Assembly: GCA_016191235.1 (NCBI GenBank) | Contig: JACPOZ010000027.1 | Span: 1 to 35,281 of the forward strand | Direction: 5' to 3' | Origin: Gammaproteobacteria bacterium | GTDB lineage: Bacteria; Pseudomonadota; Gammaproteobacteria; Ga0077554; Ga007554 | DNA length: 35,281 nt | Shown: piece by piece, positions 9,522 through 18,416 of the stretch | How positions within the stretch are numbered: the first letter of the stretch is position 1 | Layout of the letters: each line of letters begins with the position of its first letter | Notes under the pieces: generated by a model | Databases searched by the model: none | What the model was told of the DNA's origin: nothing | What the model saw: the letters and a program-made list of their open reading frames with translations, nothing else | Translations under genes and position numbers: made by a program

Positions 9522-12336
9522 ACTGAGCCTCCCCCGTATCCATCACAGGAAAGTCAAAATGTAATGCCCCATGGCGTAAACTGCCCCGCAACTCTCCGCC
9601 GTGCCACACCACACGGCAAGCCATCTCCACGCCTATGGGGGCGCCCGCTATCGCCACATGTACCGGCACGCGCCCTTGCAGGCGCAACCGGATTGAAGGC
9701 TCGCTGGTGTGCCCTTGGGATTGCACCGGGGATTCTCCCTGGGGCTGCCAGCGTAGCACCGTGGCGTTGGCCTGCTCCAGATAGGGTGTTTCAGGACGTT
9801 GCGGTGTCAGATGGAGTAATGCCACGCTGTCGCCACCGAAACTCACATAGCGTCCTTGAGGCAGATCCCGCACGCTGGCGACACCCTGGGAATGCTCTAA
9901 ATCAGGCCAACCCAGCCCAGGATCAAGACGTAAGGTGCGCAACGCGCCCAAACCGCGAATTTGCCAGCCGCCATCGAGGCGCCGCGCCAGCGTCAGACGC
10001 TCGAAATCCTCCACCTTGGCGCTGTAGTCGCTGACCCAGACCGGCAGCGTCTCCTGGTCGAGCGCCCATCGGTAGACTTCGTGCAATGCCTTGAGGGATG
10101 CGGGCTTGGAGCCGGAATAGAAATGGTAATAAATCGAGATCGGCTTCAGGCGTCGCGGTGCATCGGTGAGACGGAAGGTCTCAATGACCTTCTTGTATCC
10201 ATAGAATGGGTTACGCCACAGATCTGTGTAGACGTTTTCGTTGGCGATAGATGCGTAGACTTGCAGAAGTCCGTCCACAGACCGCGCAGCAGGATAGGCC
10301 TGCGTCAATGAAGGATGCTCCATGGTCATCACCGTGTTGCCACCATTGAGATTGGCAAGCCCCAATGTCCGGGTCATGGCCAGCGCATCCTTACCCGGAA
10401 GTGCGTCACCACTCCACAGAAAAACCCGAACCGGCTTGCCCGGCGGCGCAAGGCGCGTATTGATATAGCCTACGGAGCCTTCGATCTCGCGGCGCAAGTC
10501 GAAAACATACCCTGGAATATCGAGATGATACCCCCCGTCCACCTGTGTATCGTTTTGCAGCTTTCTCCACTGAAAAGGATGGCTGTACGAGTGGCTGGCT
10601 ATTTCCACGAGGGGCAGGCGGAAAATTTCCCTGGCGATGGACTCAAGCTGAGGCGCCAGCGCGGGGTACAGTCCCTTCGGCCCCAATTCCCCTTCAATGA
10701 TCGAGACAGTGGTGGGGACAGGATAGGCCTTGAGCACCTCATCCAGGATCACCTGGGCCGCGAAGGGAGTGCCGGGCATCTCCGCGCGGCTCGGGAAGCC
10801 ATCCCCATCGATATGCGCCATGAGCAGGCGCAGGCCATTTTCCGTAGTCAGGTCCGGCACCGGCATGGCGGGCAACCGCAGGGCCTGCCGCAAAAACGCG
10901 AAGGGATCGACTATCCAGCGCCGGCGGTCGGCAAAACCGGTATCCAGTACGTAAGGGTCCAGCGCCATGCCTCCCCATGATGCGGTAAAGACTGGATCAA
11001 ACCGCGTGCCGATGGCATCCGTGAGACTCAGGTGGGGCGAGATGCCCGAGGAGACATCGGCCCCAACCGCTCGCCACAAGGGCACCGTCCGGTCTTGCGG
11101 GATGGGTTGGGCCTCAAAGCCGATGTGCGTGTCGGTGTGCGTAATTTTCAGGGGCGCGCGCAGCCTCTCCAGAAAGGGTGCCAGACCCAAGCGCTTAAGA
11201 AACGCCTTATCCAGCGAAAATCCGGGGTGCCCGAAGATGGCGACCTTCATCCCCTCGTCAATTTGCCTTAACAGCCAGCTACGATAACGCCTGGCATCGG
11301 AAAGTTCGTCATCCGTAAACCAGGTCGCGATACCTGCATAGCGGCCTGTCAGCACCTGCTCCGGCAGGGTATCCCGCACATCCAGGTAGTCCACGGAGTA
11401 ACCCAGGTGCTCCAGGGGCATGGCCAAAAAACGGTGGGCAGCGGAATAGACTAGATCCTGCTGCTCCTGTCCATCGTAGAGCACCAGTACGCGCCTTGGC
11501 ATCGCCTCGACAGCGCCCACGCCCATATAGTCCAGCGCCGGATTGGCGATCCACGGCGTAAATCCCAGGTCGGCGATGCGGCGCGCGGTCTGCCGTGCCA
11601 ACTCGCGCTGTTGCGGCGGCAGATAGTCGATCACCGTCACCGGCAAGTGATAACGGTCGCGCGCCTCTTGCAGGCGGCCCAACAGCCATGCGCGGTCTTG
11701 TTCATTGACCTGTGTATAGCATTTTTCCAGCGGACTCCAGCTTTGAAACAGCGATTCGGCCACCATTCCCGCTGCCAGCCCGGCGACCTCCGGTAACACC
11801 TCGAATCCCCGGTTGAACAGCAGCTTGATGCCGGGAAAACGTTGGTGCATGGCGCGGATCAATCCCGCCAGCGCACGGGCTTGGGCTGTCTGCCCGGCCG
11901 GGTCTTTGATGACAGCCTGATAGCTGTCCAGCGTGTCCAGGAAAAAACCCCGGTAACCCGCAGCCCACAAAGCGGCCATGCGCTTTTCCAGCAGGTGTTC
12001 GCGCCAACCCGATTGCGTCAGATCAACAATATCGCTGCCCCAGCCGTGATTCACACCCAAAAACCAGCGCTTATCCAGTTCGCGGTATCCAGAACGAAAC
12101 CGCTCTGCCTCACCGACGCTGAGATAGGCGAACACCTCTGTGCCGCCCTTTTGCAGGGCGGCAAGATTATCGATATGCTCGGGTTGTACCACCACCTGAT
12201 CGAACTGCGCCAGCAAATCCAGCGGCGCGCGCTGCCCGTAAAAAAAGGCGGTGCTGGGGTTTTGCGCGTGGGCGGCCGGGCACACCAGGAACAGCAGCGC
12301 CAGCACCCAGAAACCACGCATTGAACGGAGATTCAT
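9508..12336 (-). CDS. pelA: PelA, periplasmic Pel deacetylase and glycoside hydrolase
   Basis: PelA partly de-N-acetylates the Pel polymer in the periplasm and also carries an endo-acting hydrolase domain. The 942 residues start with a signal peptide (hydrophobic WVLALLFLVCP, likely cleavage after AAHA at residue 24). The hydrolase domain spans roughly residues 28-280, with E194 a candidate catalytic acid. A middle Rossmann-like segment (VLVLYDGQ, about 283-400) follows. The deacetylase domain has the metal and catalytic set D510 in HIDGDGF and H582/H586 in SHSYSHP. The D-to-His spacing of 72 matches D528/H600/H604 of P. aeruginosa PelA. It is the first gene of the pel operon. The ribosome site before ATG 12336 is weak. 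Confidence 0.95.
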   Translation of the reverse strand: MNLRSMRGFWVLALLFLVCPAAHAQNPSTAFFYGQRAPLDLLAQFDQVVVQPEHIDNLAALQKGGTEVFAYLSVGEAERFRSGYRELDKRWFLGVNHGWGSDIVDLTQSGWREHLLEKRMAALWAAGYRGFFLDTLDSYQAVIKDPAGQTAQARALAGLIRAMHQRFPGIKLLFNRGFEVLPEVAGLAAGMVAESLFQSWSPLEKCYTQVNEQDRAWLLGRLQEARDRYHLPVTVIDYLPPQQRELARQTARRIADLGFTPWIANPALDYMGVGAVEAMPRRVLVLYDGQEQQDLVYSAAHRFLAMPLEHLGYSVDYLDVRDTLPEQVLTGRYAGIATWFTDDELSDARRYRSWLLRQIDEGMKVAIFGHPGFSLDKAFLKRLGLAPFLERLRAPLKITHTDTHIGFEAQPIPQDRTVPLWRAVGADVSSGISPHLSLTDAIGTRFDPVFTASWGGMALDPYVLDTGFADRRRWIVDPFAFLRQALRLPAMPVPDLTTENGLRLLMAHIDGDGFPSRAEMPGTPFAAQVILDEVLKAYPVPTTVSIIEGELGPKGLYPALAPQLESIAREIFRLPLVEIASHSYSHPFQWRKLQNDTQVDGGYHLDIPGYVFDLRREIEGSVGYINTRLAPPGKPVRVFLWSGDALPGKDALAMTRTLGLANLNGGNTVMTMEHPSLTQAYPAARSVDGLLQVYASIANENVYTDLWRNPFYGYKKVIETFRLTDAPRRLKPISIYYHFYSGSKPASLKALHEVYRWALDQETLPVWVSDYSAKVEDFERLTLARRLDGGWQIRGLGALRTLRLDPGLGWPDLEHSQGVASVRDLPQGRYVSFGGDSVALLHLTPQRPETPYLEQANATVLRWQPQGESPVQSQGHTSEPSIRLRLQGRVPVHVAIAGAPIGVEMACRVVWHGGELRGSLRHGALHFDFPVMDTGEAQFVCH
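9528..9535 (-). promoter_or_regulatory. Ribosome binding site that fixes the TTG start of pelB
   Basis: Minus-strand GGGGGAGG ends 6 bases before TTG (9521-9519). It is the strongest Shine-Dalgarno match in this region and lies inside the pelA 3' end. Confidence 0.75.
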
Positions 12337-12572
12337 TTGTTAAACCACATGGAAACAGGCTTGACGTTTGCCGCTACATTCGGCAACCATGTACGGAATT
12401 TCGAAAATCATCACTATCCTTTATCGGCAAGCGACGCCGTACTTTTTAGCTTAGGATGGAGGGTGCAAAGAATACTTCATTTGCAGATGTTTTGCGGCGG
12501 ATGAGTTGTGAAAGATTGTAAAGAATGCATCCATACCAAGCCTGAGGGGAAAACGCCGCCATCACGGCTGTA
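12337..12572 (-). promoter_or_regulatory. Upstream region of the pel operon
   Basis: This non-coding stretch must hold at least part of the pel promoter. I see an inverted repeat TGCCG/CGGCA at 12369-12373 and 12381-12385, just upstream of the pelA start. A TTTCGAAA palindrome lies near 12400. I could not pick convincing -35/-10 or sigma54 elements, nor a FleQ-type box. The MITE-like element at 12574-12734 limits how far upstream a native promoter can extend without crossing inserted DNA. Confidence 0.4.
12552..12570. repeat. Remnant of a MITE-like element core
   Basis: AACGCCGCCATCACGGCTG here matches AACGCCGCCATCGCGGCTT at 15750-15768 in the intact element between alaS and lysC (17 of 19). 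In that element this block lies just inside the right end. Here no matching ends remain, and a second element begins 3 bp further on. Confidence 0.55.
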
Positions 12573-12573
12573 A

Positions 12574-12734
12574 GAGCCTGTTCAATATCTCGATCAAGGG
12601 AAGAGCGAAGCGAAGGGTTTCCAGCGCATATATCAAAGGCTTGACGTAGAGCGCAACATACACGGAGTATGTGAGCATTTTGAGGCCACTTTTAACGCGG
12701 CGATGCGCCCTTCAGCGAGATATTGAACAGGCTC
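12574..12734. mobile_element. MITE-like element with perfect 19-bp terminal inverted repeats
   Basis: GAGCCTGTTCAATATCTCG at 12574-12592 is repeated exactly in inverted orientation at 12716-12734. TAA flanks both sides (12571-12573 and 12735-12737), consistent with a 3-bp target duplication. The 161-bp element encodes nothing. Its interior shares blocks with the element at 15639-15790: TCGATCAAGG after the left end, ACACGGAGT in the middle, and an AACGC-rich block followed by TTCAGCGA before the right end. The termini differ. It separates pelA from yicC. Confidence 0.85.
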
Positions 12735-12776
12735 TAACGTAAAAACCAGGCGTTAATCGCCAGAGGACACCATCAA

Positions 12777-13643
12777 ATGATACGCAGCATGACCGCCTTC
12801 GCGCGCCAGGAGCGGAGTACCGAATGGGGCACCCTCGCGTGGGAATTGCGCTCGATCAATCACCGCTTTCTTGAGTTATCCATACGCCTGCCAGAGGATC
12901 TGCGCGGACTGGAACCGCAGACCCGGGAACACGTTGCGCTCCGGCTCAACCGCGGTAAGGTAGAGTGTCACCTGCGATTCCAGCCAGCGTCCCTGGCGCC
13001 CATCGAGCTTGTACTCAACAAGGAGTTTGTCAGCCGCCTGGTGCAAACCAGCCGCGAAGTGGATCGCCTGCTATACAGCTCCGCCCCCGTCAACTCCCTG
13101 GATATCCTGCGCTGGCCCGGCGCACTGCAGGCGGTCGAGATCGACCTGGGGCCAGTGTGCGAGGCCGCCCTGTTATTGCTGGACGAGACACTGGACAGCC
13201 TGGCGGAGGCCCGTGCCCGGGAAGGCGCCAGACTGAAGGTGGTGCTTGAACAGCGTTGCGATGCCCTGTCGGCGCTTGTAACGCAAGTGCGGGCGCGCCT
13301 GCCGGAGATCAGGGCGCGGTTTCGTGAACGACTGGCCAGCCGCCTGGCCGAAATCAAGGCCGAGCTGGACCCGGCGCGCCTGGAACAGGAAATGGCGCTG
13401 CTGGCACAAAAAATAGATGTGGACGAAGAAATGGAGCGGCTGGGCAGCCACGTCGAAGAAATGCGCCGAACGTTGAATCAGAACGAACCCGTCGGGCGAC
13501 GCCTGGATTTTCTTATGCAGGAGCTCAACCGCGAGGCCAACACCCTGGGTTCCAAATCGGCGGATATCGAAACCACCCGCGCCTCGATGGAGATGAAAGT
13601 GCTTATCGAGCAGATGCGCGAGCAGATACAGAATATTGAATAG
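12777..13643 (+). CDS. yicC: YicC-family protein (endoribonuclease family)
   Basis: The 288-residue product starts MIRSMTAFAR, the hallmark of YicC, and ends with the conserved DFLMQELNREANTLGSKS...MKVLIEQMREQIQNIE block. It contains an N-terminal YicC domain (about 1-155), a helical middle and the C-terminal DUF1732 domain. Family members in E. coli and Bacillus have been shown to be ribonucleases, with E. coli YicC linked to small-RNA decay. The ATG at 12777 has AGAGGA 9 bases upstream. It is the only plus-strand gene between the pel operon and csrA. Its promoter is not obvious and could lie in or beyond the MITE-like element that ends 42 bp upstream. Confidence 0.95.
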   Translation: MIRSMTAFARQERSTEWGTLAWELRSINHRFLELSIRLPEDLRGLEPQTREHVALRLNRGKVECHLRFQPASLAPIELVLNKEFVSRLVQTSREVDRLLYSSAPVNSLDILRWPGALQAVEIDLGPVCEAALLLLDETLDSLAEARAREGARLKVVLEQRCDALSALVTQVRARLPEIRARFRERLASRLAEIKAELDPARLEQEMALLAQKIDVDEEMERLGSHVEEMRRTLNQNEPVGRRLDFLMQELNREANTLGSKSADIETTRASMEMKVLIEQMREQIQNIE

Positions 13644-13650
13644 CACCCCA

Positions 13651-13668
13651 CCCCGCTTCATTGCGGGG
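13651..13668 (+). terminator. Hairpin after yicC
   Basis: CCCCGC/GCGGGG stem with a 6-base loop, 8 bp after the yicC stop. There is no T-run after it, so intrinsic termination is uncertain. It also lies downstream of csrA on the other strand. Confidence 0.4.
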
Positions 13669-13878
13669 AGGGATCAGCGACACTGGCGGTGATGTGACGC
13701 CCCGTTTCTTTAATTAGCCATCGGCGCGAGCATGGACCACCGCCACATCTGAATAAGGGGCCACAAGGGCTTTAAGTCCGCCCCCGCGCCACCCGCATCA
13801 CAAACCGGCGATTATATAGCTTGTAGCTTGCCGATTTATTGATGTACAACGGCATGACAAGCCAAAGCAGGCCAGCCC
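13669..13878. other. Intergenic region between yicC and csrA, no gene seen
   Basis: No open frame with coding character and no cloverleaf were found. In several gammaproteobacteria a tRNA-Ser follows csrA; I looked for one on the minus strand and did not see it. A weak imperfect inverted repeat joins GATGTGACG near 13691 to CGCCACATC near 13750. Confidence 0.4.
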
Positions 13879-14082
13879 TTATACGCCCAATCCTTCTTCC
13901 TCGGCGTGCGCATGTTCCTTTTCTTTCTGGATGCGCTGGTATATCTCTTCGCGATGCACGCTCACATCTTTGGGTGCATTCACGCCAATCCGGACTTGAT
14001 TGCCTTTGACGCCTAAAACAGTTACGGTGACATCGTCACCTATTATCAGTGTTTCACCCACACGACGGGTTAGAATCAGCAT
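13879..14082 (-). CDS. csrA: CsrA/RsmA, RNA-binding post-transcriptional regulator
   Basis: CsrA is a homodimer that binds GGA motifs in mRNA leaders and controls carbon storage, motility and biofilm genes. The 67-residue product has the full family core [24 protein letters not shown] and the RNA-binding segment [23 protein letters not shown] strong AAGGAG (14090-14095) lies 7 bases before the ATG. That site itself contains GGA, so self-binding is possible. It follows lysC with a 224-bp gap, so it may have its own promoter. Whether it acts on the pel mRNA here is unknown. Confidence 0.97.
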   Translation of the reverse strand: MLILTRRVGETLIIGDDVTVTVLGVKGNQVRIGVNAPKDVSVHREEIYQRIQKEKEHAHAEEEGLGV

Positions 14083-14089
14083 GATTCAT

Positions 14090-14095
14090 CTCCTT
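14090..14095 (-). promoter_or_regulatory. Strong csrA ribosome binding site containing a GGA motif
   Basis: Minus-strand AAGGAG, 7-base spacer, then ATG. The GGA inside it is the core recognised by CsrA, making autoregulation possible (inference). Confidence 0.6.
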
Positions 14096-14306
14096 AAGAA
14101 ATCTAATATATGCGTCACTTCTATGGTCTATGACTGGATCACTTCCTGCCATGATCCGCTCTTGTGTTGTATCGGCCACATGACCCGAAACTGAATACAG
14201 AAGTGCTGATCAATCCCTGCCGCAATTAATAAATATTTTTCAAGCTTCCCCTGGATACATTGCTGAGAAACCCGAACTGCAACAATAATGCACTGTTTTA
14301 TTAAAA

Positions 14307-15527
14307 CTATTTCCTGTCGTCAAGATGAAATGCGGCATGCAGCGCGCGCACGCCCAGCTCCAGATATTTTTCATCAACCACGACGGAAATCTTGATCTCC
14401 GATGTCGAAATCATGCGGATATTGATTCCCTCGGCGGCCAGCGTCTTGAACATGGTGCTGGCGATGCCTGCATGGGAACGCATTCCTACGCCCACCAATG
14501 AAATCTTGACGATTTTATTGTCGCCGCTCACCTCACGCGCGCCCAGCTCGTTCGCTGTTTCACGCAGGATGCGCAACGCCTTGTCGTAATCGTTGCGATG
14601 TACCGTAAAAGTGAAATCCGTGGTCGCATCTTCGGCGACATTCTGCACGATCATGTCCACTTCGATATTGGCGTCTGCGATAGGTCCAAGGATACGGTGG
14701 GCCACGCCGGGTTGATCGGGCACGCCCAATACGGTCAGCTTGGCCTCGTCACGGTTAAACGCGATGCCGGAAATCAGCGCCTGTTCCATTACATCTTCCT
14801 CAGAACTAATCAATGTGCCCTGGCCCTCCGCAAAAGAAGACAGGACACGCAAAGGTACGTTGTACTTGCTGGCAAATTCCACCGAGCGGATCTGCAACAC
14901 CTTGGCGCCCAGGCTCGCCATCTCCAGCATCTCTTCGTAGGTGATGCGATCCAGGCGGCGCGCCTCGGGGACGACGCGCGGATCCGTGGTGTAGACGCCA
15001 TCCACATCGGTATAGATCTGGCACTCATCGGCCTTCAATGCCGCCGCCAATGCCACCGCCGTGGTATCCGACCCGCCGCGCCCCAGCGTGGTGATGTTGC
15101 CCGCGTCGTCCACACCCTGAAAGCCTGCAACCACAAGAACCCGTCCCGAGGCCAGGTCCGCGCGCAGGCGTTGCGCATCGATATCCACGATACGCGCCTT
15201 GTTGAAGGCGCTGTCGGTCAGGATGCGCACTTGGGCGCCAGTATAGGAGCGCGCCGGACAGCCGCGCTTTTCCAGCGCCATGCTTAGCAATGCAATGGTG
15301 GCCTGCTCGCCGGTGGAAAGCAGCACATCCAGCTCGCGCGGGTTGGGCTGGGGATCAATGCCTTTGGCGAGTCCGAGCAGCCGGTCGGTTTCGCCCGTCA
15401 TGGCGGACACCACCACGATCAGATCATGCCCCGCAGCACGCGCGGCAATGACCTTTTCCGCCACGTTGGCGATGCGTTCAAGCGACCCTACCGAGGTGCC
15501 GCCGTATTTTTGGACAATCAGAGCCAT
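14307..15527 (-). CDS. lysC: Aspartokinase
   Basis: This enzyme phosphorylates aspartate, the first step toward lysine, threonine, methionine and diaminopimelate. The 406-residue chain has the kinase domain from ALIVQKYGGTSVGS, with the GRGGSDTTAVALAAAL nucleotide/substrate segment. Two C-terminal ACT domains (from about 265 on, including SLVGVGMRSHAGIASTMF) give feedback control by end products. The length fits the single-function Pseudomonas-type enzyme, not the fused aspartokinase-homoserine dehydrogenase forms. It lies between alaS and csrA as in Pseudomonas. A MITE-like element separates it from alaS, so its expression may depend on read-through or a promoter within 15528-15638. No lysine-riboswitch-like leader was recognised. 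Confidence 0.96.
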   Translation of the reverse strand: MALIVQKYGGTSVGSLERIANVAEKVIAARAAGHDLIVVVSAMTGETDRLLGLAKGIDPQPNPRELDVLLSTGEQATIALLSMALEKRGCPARSYTGAQVRILTDSAFNKARIVDIDAQRLRADLASGRVLVVAGFQGVDDAGNITTLGRGGSDTTAVALAAALKADECQIYTDVDGVYTTDPRVVPEARRLDRITYEEMLEMASLGAKVLQIRSVEFASKYNVPLRVLSSFAEGQGTLISSEEDVMEQALISGIAFNRDEAKLTVLGVPDQPGVAHRILGPIADANIEVDMIVQNVAEDATTDFTFTVHRNDYDKALRILRETANELGAREVSGDNKIVKISLVGVGMRSHAGIASTMFKTLAAEGINIRMISTSEIKISVVVDEKYLELGVRALHAAFHLDDRK

Positions 15528-15638
15528 AGTGAGTTGCCAGGAAAAGACGCGGATTTTACTTTAATTTCAGGGAAAAGAGAAATGAGACTACTGAAATATG
15601 CTAAAAACCACGGGAAAACTACCCGAAAACTCACTTTA

Positions 15639-15790
15639 GGACACCTCTATAAATTCGATCAAGGTGCGAGGGCAAGGCGGAAATGCGCGAAAAAGCGGAG
15701 TGTACACGGAGTCTGCCGCTTCCCGGCCCCGCATTTTTAGCGCATTTCCAACGCCGCCATCGCGGCTTCAGCGAATTTATAGAGATGTCC
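15639..15790. mobile_element. MITE-like element between alaS and lysC
   Basis: GGACACCTCTATAAATTCG at 15639-15657 pairs with the inverted copy at 15772-15790 (one mismatch). TTTA flanks both ends (15635-15638 and 15791-15794), consistent with a target duplication. The 152-bp interior is non-coding and shares blocks with the element at 12574-12734. It ends 8 bp before the alaS stop codon, so it lies between two genes expected to be co-transcribed. Confidence 0.82.
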
Positions 15791-15798
15791 TTTAGCCT

Positions 15799-18408
15799 CT
15801 ATACAAGCTGCTGCCGCACCCACTCCGGCACAGCGGCCAGCGCAGCGGGGAGGGCGGCGGGATTATCACCGCCCGCCTGGGCCATGTCAGGCCGCCCACC
15901 GCCCTTGCCGCCCACCTGCAGGGCCACCATGTTGACCAGCTCGCCCGCCTTGATTTGAGCGATGTGATCTTTGGTGACGCCTGCCACCAGGCTGACCTTG
16001 CCATCTGCCACGGCGGCCAACACCACGGCAGCAGAGCCGAGCTTGTTCTTGAGCTGGTCCACGGTGTCGCGCAATGCCTTGGGGTCTACCCCTTCAAGAC
16101 AGGCGGCGAGCACTTTGATGCCGTTGATCTCCACCGCCTGCGCGGCAAGGTCACTGCCCTGGCTGCTGGCCAGCTTGCCTTTAATCTGTTCCAGCTCCTT
16201 TTCCAGCTTGCGCGCCCGCTCGACAAGTTGCCCAACCTTGTCATCCACGTTATCGCGGCCTGCCTTGATGGCGTCGGCGATGCGCAGCAGGCGGTCTTCC
16301 TCCTCCTCCACCCACTCCAGCGCACGCTGGCCAGTGATGGCCTCGATGCGGCGCACGCCTGACGCTACACCCGCTTCCGAGACCAGCTTGAACAGGCCGA
16401 TATCACCAGCGCGGCGCACATGGGTGCCGCCGCACAGTTCTGTTGAAAATTCACCGATGCTGAGTACGCGCACCTGGTCGCCGTATTTTTCGCCGAACAA
16501 CGCCATGGCACCCGCTGCCACCGCCTCATCATAGGACATGACGCGGGTCTGCGCCTCGCGGTTGGCGCGGATTTGTCCGTTGACCAGACGTTCGACCTCC
16601 CTGATTTGCGCGGGTGTAAGCGGTTCGAAGTGGGAAAAGTCGAAGCGCAGCCGTTCAGCCTCAACCAGCGAACCCTTCTGGGCGACGTGCGCGCCCAGCA
16701 CTTGGCGCAATGCAGCGTGCAACAGGTGAGTAGCAGAGTGGTTGAGGGCGATGGCCAAGCGCTTGACGGCATCGACCTGCGCCTGCACCTTGTCGCCCAC
16801 GCGCAAGACGCCGGACTTCAGTGCGCCGCTGTGGATATGCACGCCCTCGCCCTGCTTTTGGGTGCCATTCACCTCAAAGTCGGCCTGGCCGCCCTCGATG
16901 ACACCGCTGTCGCCGGCCTGGCCGCCGGATTCGGCATAAAAAGGGGTGCGGTCGAGAATAACCTTGCCGGATTGCCCCGCTTCCAGCGCATTTACCGCCG
17001 TGCCGTCTTCCCGGTACAGGGCGATGATCGCGGCCTCGCCCGCAAGGTGTTCGTAGCCGGTGAAATCCGTGCTCCCCTCCACACCCATCAGCTTGCCGGC
17101 ATAGGCCACATCGAACTGGCTGGCGGCGCGGGCGCGTTCGCGTTGCGCCTCCATCTCGCACTCGAATCCGGCCGTATCCAGGGTCAGGCCATGCTCACGG
17201 GCAATATCGCCAGTGAGATCAACGGGGAAGCCGTAGGTATCGTAGAGGCGAAACACCGTCTCACCCGGAATCACCTTGCCCGTCAATTTGCCGATGTCCT
17301 GCTCCAGGATTTTGAGGCCATGTTCCAGCGTTTCGGCAAAACGTTCTTCTTCGAGGCGCAGCATCCGCTCTACCTGTTGCTGAGCGTGTGTCAACTCGGG
17401 ATAGGCGGCGCCCATTTCGGCAACCAAGGGCGCCACCAGCCTGTAAAAAAAGGCGTCTTTGATGCCCAGCTTGTTGCCGTGGCGAATGGCGCGGCGGATG
17501 ATGCGGCGCAGCACATAGCCGCGCCCTTCATTGGAGGGCATCACGCCATCGGTAATCAGGAAGGCGCTGGCGCGGATATGATCCGCCACGACCTTGAGCG
17601 AATTGTTGTCCAGATCGGCAGTCCCCGCCAGTTGCGCCGCCGCGCGGATCAGGTTGCGGAACAGATCAATCTCGTAATTGCCATGCACGTGCTGCATCAC
17701 CGCCGCCAAACGCTCCAGCCCCATGCCGGTGTCCACCGAGGGCTTGGGCAAGGGGGTGAGCGTACCGTCCGGGGCGCGGTTGTATTGCATGAACACCAGG
17801 TTCCAGATCTCGATGTAACGGTCGCCATCGGCCTCCGGCGAGCCAGGCGGGCCACCGGCAATCGCCGGACCGTGATCGTAGAAGATTTCAGAACAGGGGC
17901 CGCAGGGGCCAGTGTCGCCCATCGACCAGAAGTTGTCGTGCGCGCCTATCCTTGAAAAACGCGCCGGATCGACCTTGATCTCCTTGAGCCAGATGTCGGC
18001 GGCCTCGTCGTCTTCCTCGAATACCGTGATCCATAAACGTTCGGGCGGCAGCTTCAGTGTTTGCGTGAGAAATTCCCAGGCGTATTGAATCGCCTCGCGC
18101 TTGAAGTAATCACCGAAGCTGAAATTGCCCAGCATCTCGAAGAAGGTGTGGTGGCGCGCGGTGTAGCCGACGTTTTCCAGATCGTTGTGTTTGCCGCCGG
18201 CGCGCACGCAGCGCTGGGAACTCACGGCGCGGGTATAGGGACGGTGCTCAAGGCCCAGAAAGACATCCTTAAACTGCACCATGCCGGCGTTGGTAAACAG
18301 CAGGGTAGGGTCGTTGGCGGGCACCAGCGGACTGCTGGGCACCACCACGTGGCCGTGGTTGCGAAAAAAATCGATAAAGGCGCTACGCACTTCAGCACTG
18401 GTCATCAT
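15799..18408 (-). CDS. alaS: Alanyl-tRNA synthetase
   Basis: The enzyme charges tRNA-Ala and clears mischarged species. The 869-residue product shows all parts in order: class II catalytic domain ([15 protein letters not shown], motif 3 region [14 protein letters not shown]), tRNA-recognition domain, and editing domain with HNSATHLLH and the CGGTH zinc motif. A coiled segment follows around [19 protein letters not shown], then a C-terminal DHHA1/C-Ala domain with [15 protein letters not shown]. The length is typical. The start is one of two adjacent ATG codons at 18408 and 18405, 8 bp after the recX stop. It belongs to the recA-recX-alaS run. Confidence 0.98.
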   Translation of the reverse strand: MMTSAEVRSAFIDFFRNHGHVVVPSSPLVPANDPTLLFTNAGMVQFKDVFLGLEHRPYTRAVSSQRCVRAGGKHNDLENVGYTARHHTFFEMLGNFSFGDYFKREAIQYAWEFLTQTLKLPPERLWITVFEEDDEAADIWLKEIKVDPARFSRIGAHDNFWSMGDTGPCGPCSEIFYDHGPAIAGGPPGSPEADGDRYIEIWNLVFMQYNRAPDGTLTPLPKPSVDTGMGLERLAAVMQHVHGNYEIDLFRNLIRAAAQLAGTADLDNNSLKVVADHIRASAFLITDGVMPSNEGRGYVLRRIIRRAIRHGNKLGIKDAFFYRLVAPLVAEMGAAYPELTHAQQQVERMLRLEEERFAETLEHGLKILEQDIGKLTGKVIPGETVFRLYDTYGFPVDLTGDIAREHGLTLDTAGFECEMEAQRERARAASQFDVAYAGKLMGVEGSTDFTGYEHLAGEAAIIALYREDGTAVNALEAGQSGKVILDRTPFYAESGGQAGDSGVIEGGQADFEVNGTQKQGEGVHIHSGALKSGVLRVGDKVQAQVDAVKRLAIALNHSATHLLHAALRQVLGAHVAQKGSLVEAERLRFDFSHFEPLTPAQIREVERLVNGQIRANREAQTRVMSYDEAVAAGAMALFGEKYGDQVRVLSIGEFSTELCGGTHVRRAGDIGLFKLVSEAGVASGVRRIEAITGQRALEWVEEEEDRLLRIADAIKAGRDNVDDKVGQLVERARKLEKELEQIKGKLASSQGSDLAAQAVEINGIKVLAACLEGVDPKALRDTVDQLKNKLGSAAVVLAAVADGKVSLVAGVTKDHIAQIKAGELVNMVALQVGGKGGGRPDMAQAGGDNPAALPAALAAVPEWVRQQLV

Positions 18409-18416
18409 TCAATCAA

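Noticed and set aside
12337-12480. Sigma54-type promoter for pelA (a GG...GC pair near the GCGTCGCTTGC stretch on the minus strand).
   Set aside because: The GG to GC distance is 8 bases instead of 10, and the flanking consensus bases do not fit.
13640-14306. Possible tRNA-Ser next to csrA, as in E. coli and Pseudomonas.
   Set aside because: No cloverleaf, T-loop GGTTCGAATCC-like sequence or CCA end could be found on either strand in 13640-13878 or 14083-14306.
15528-15638. Lysine riboswitch in front of lysC.
   Set aside because: The space between the MITE-like element and lysC is only about 110 bases and shows none of the conserved junction motifs; the element's own stem explains the folding.
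16573-17955. Very long plus-strand open frame (460 codons) opposite alaS.
   Set aside because: It is antisense to a well-conserved synthetase and has the low-complexity composition of an antisense shadow in GC-rich DNA.
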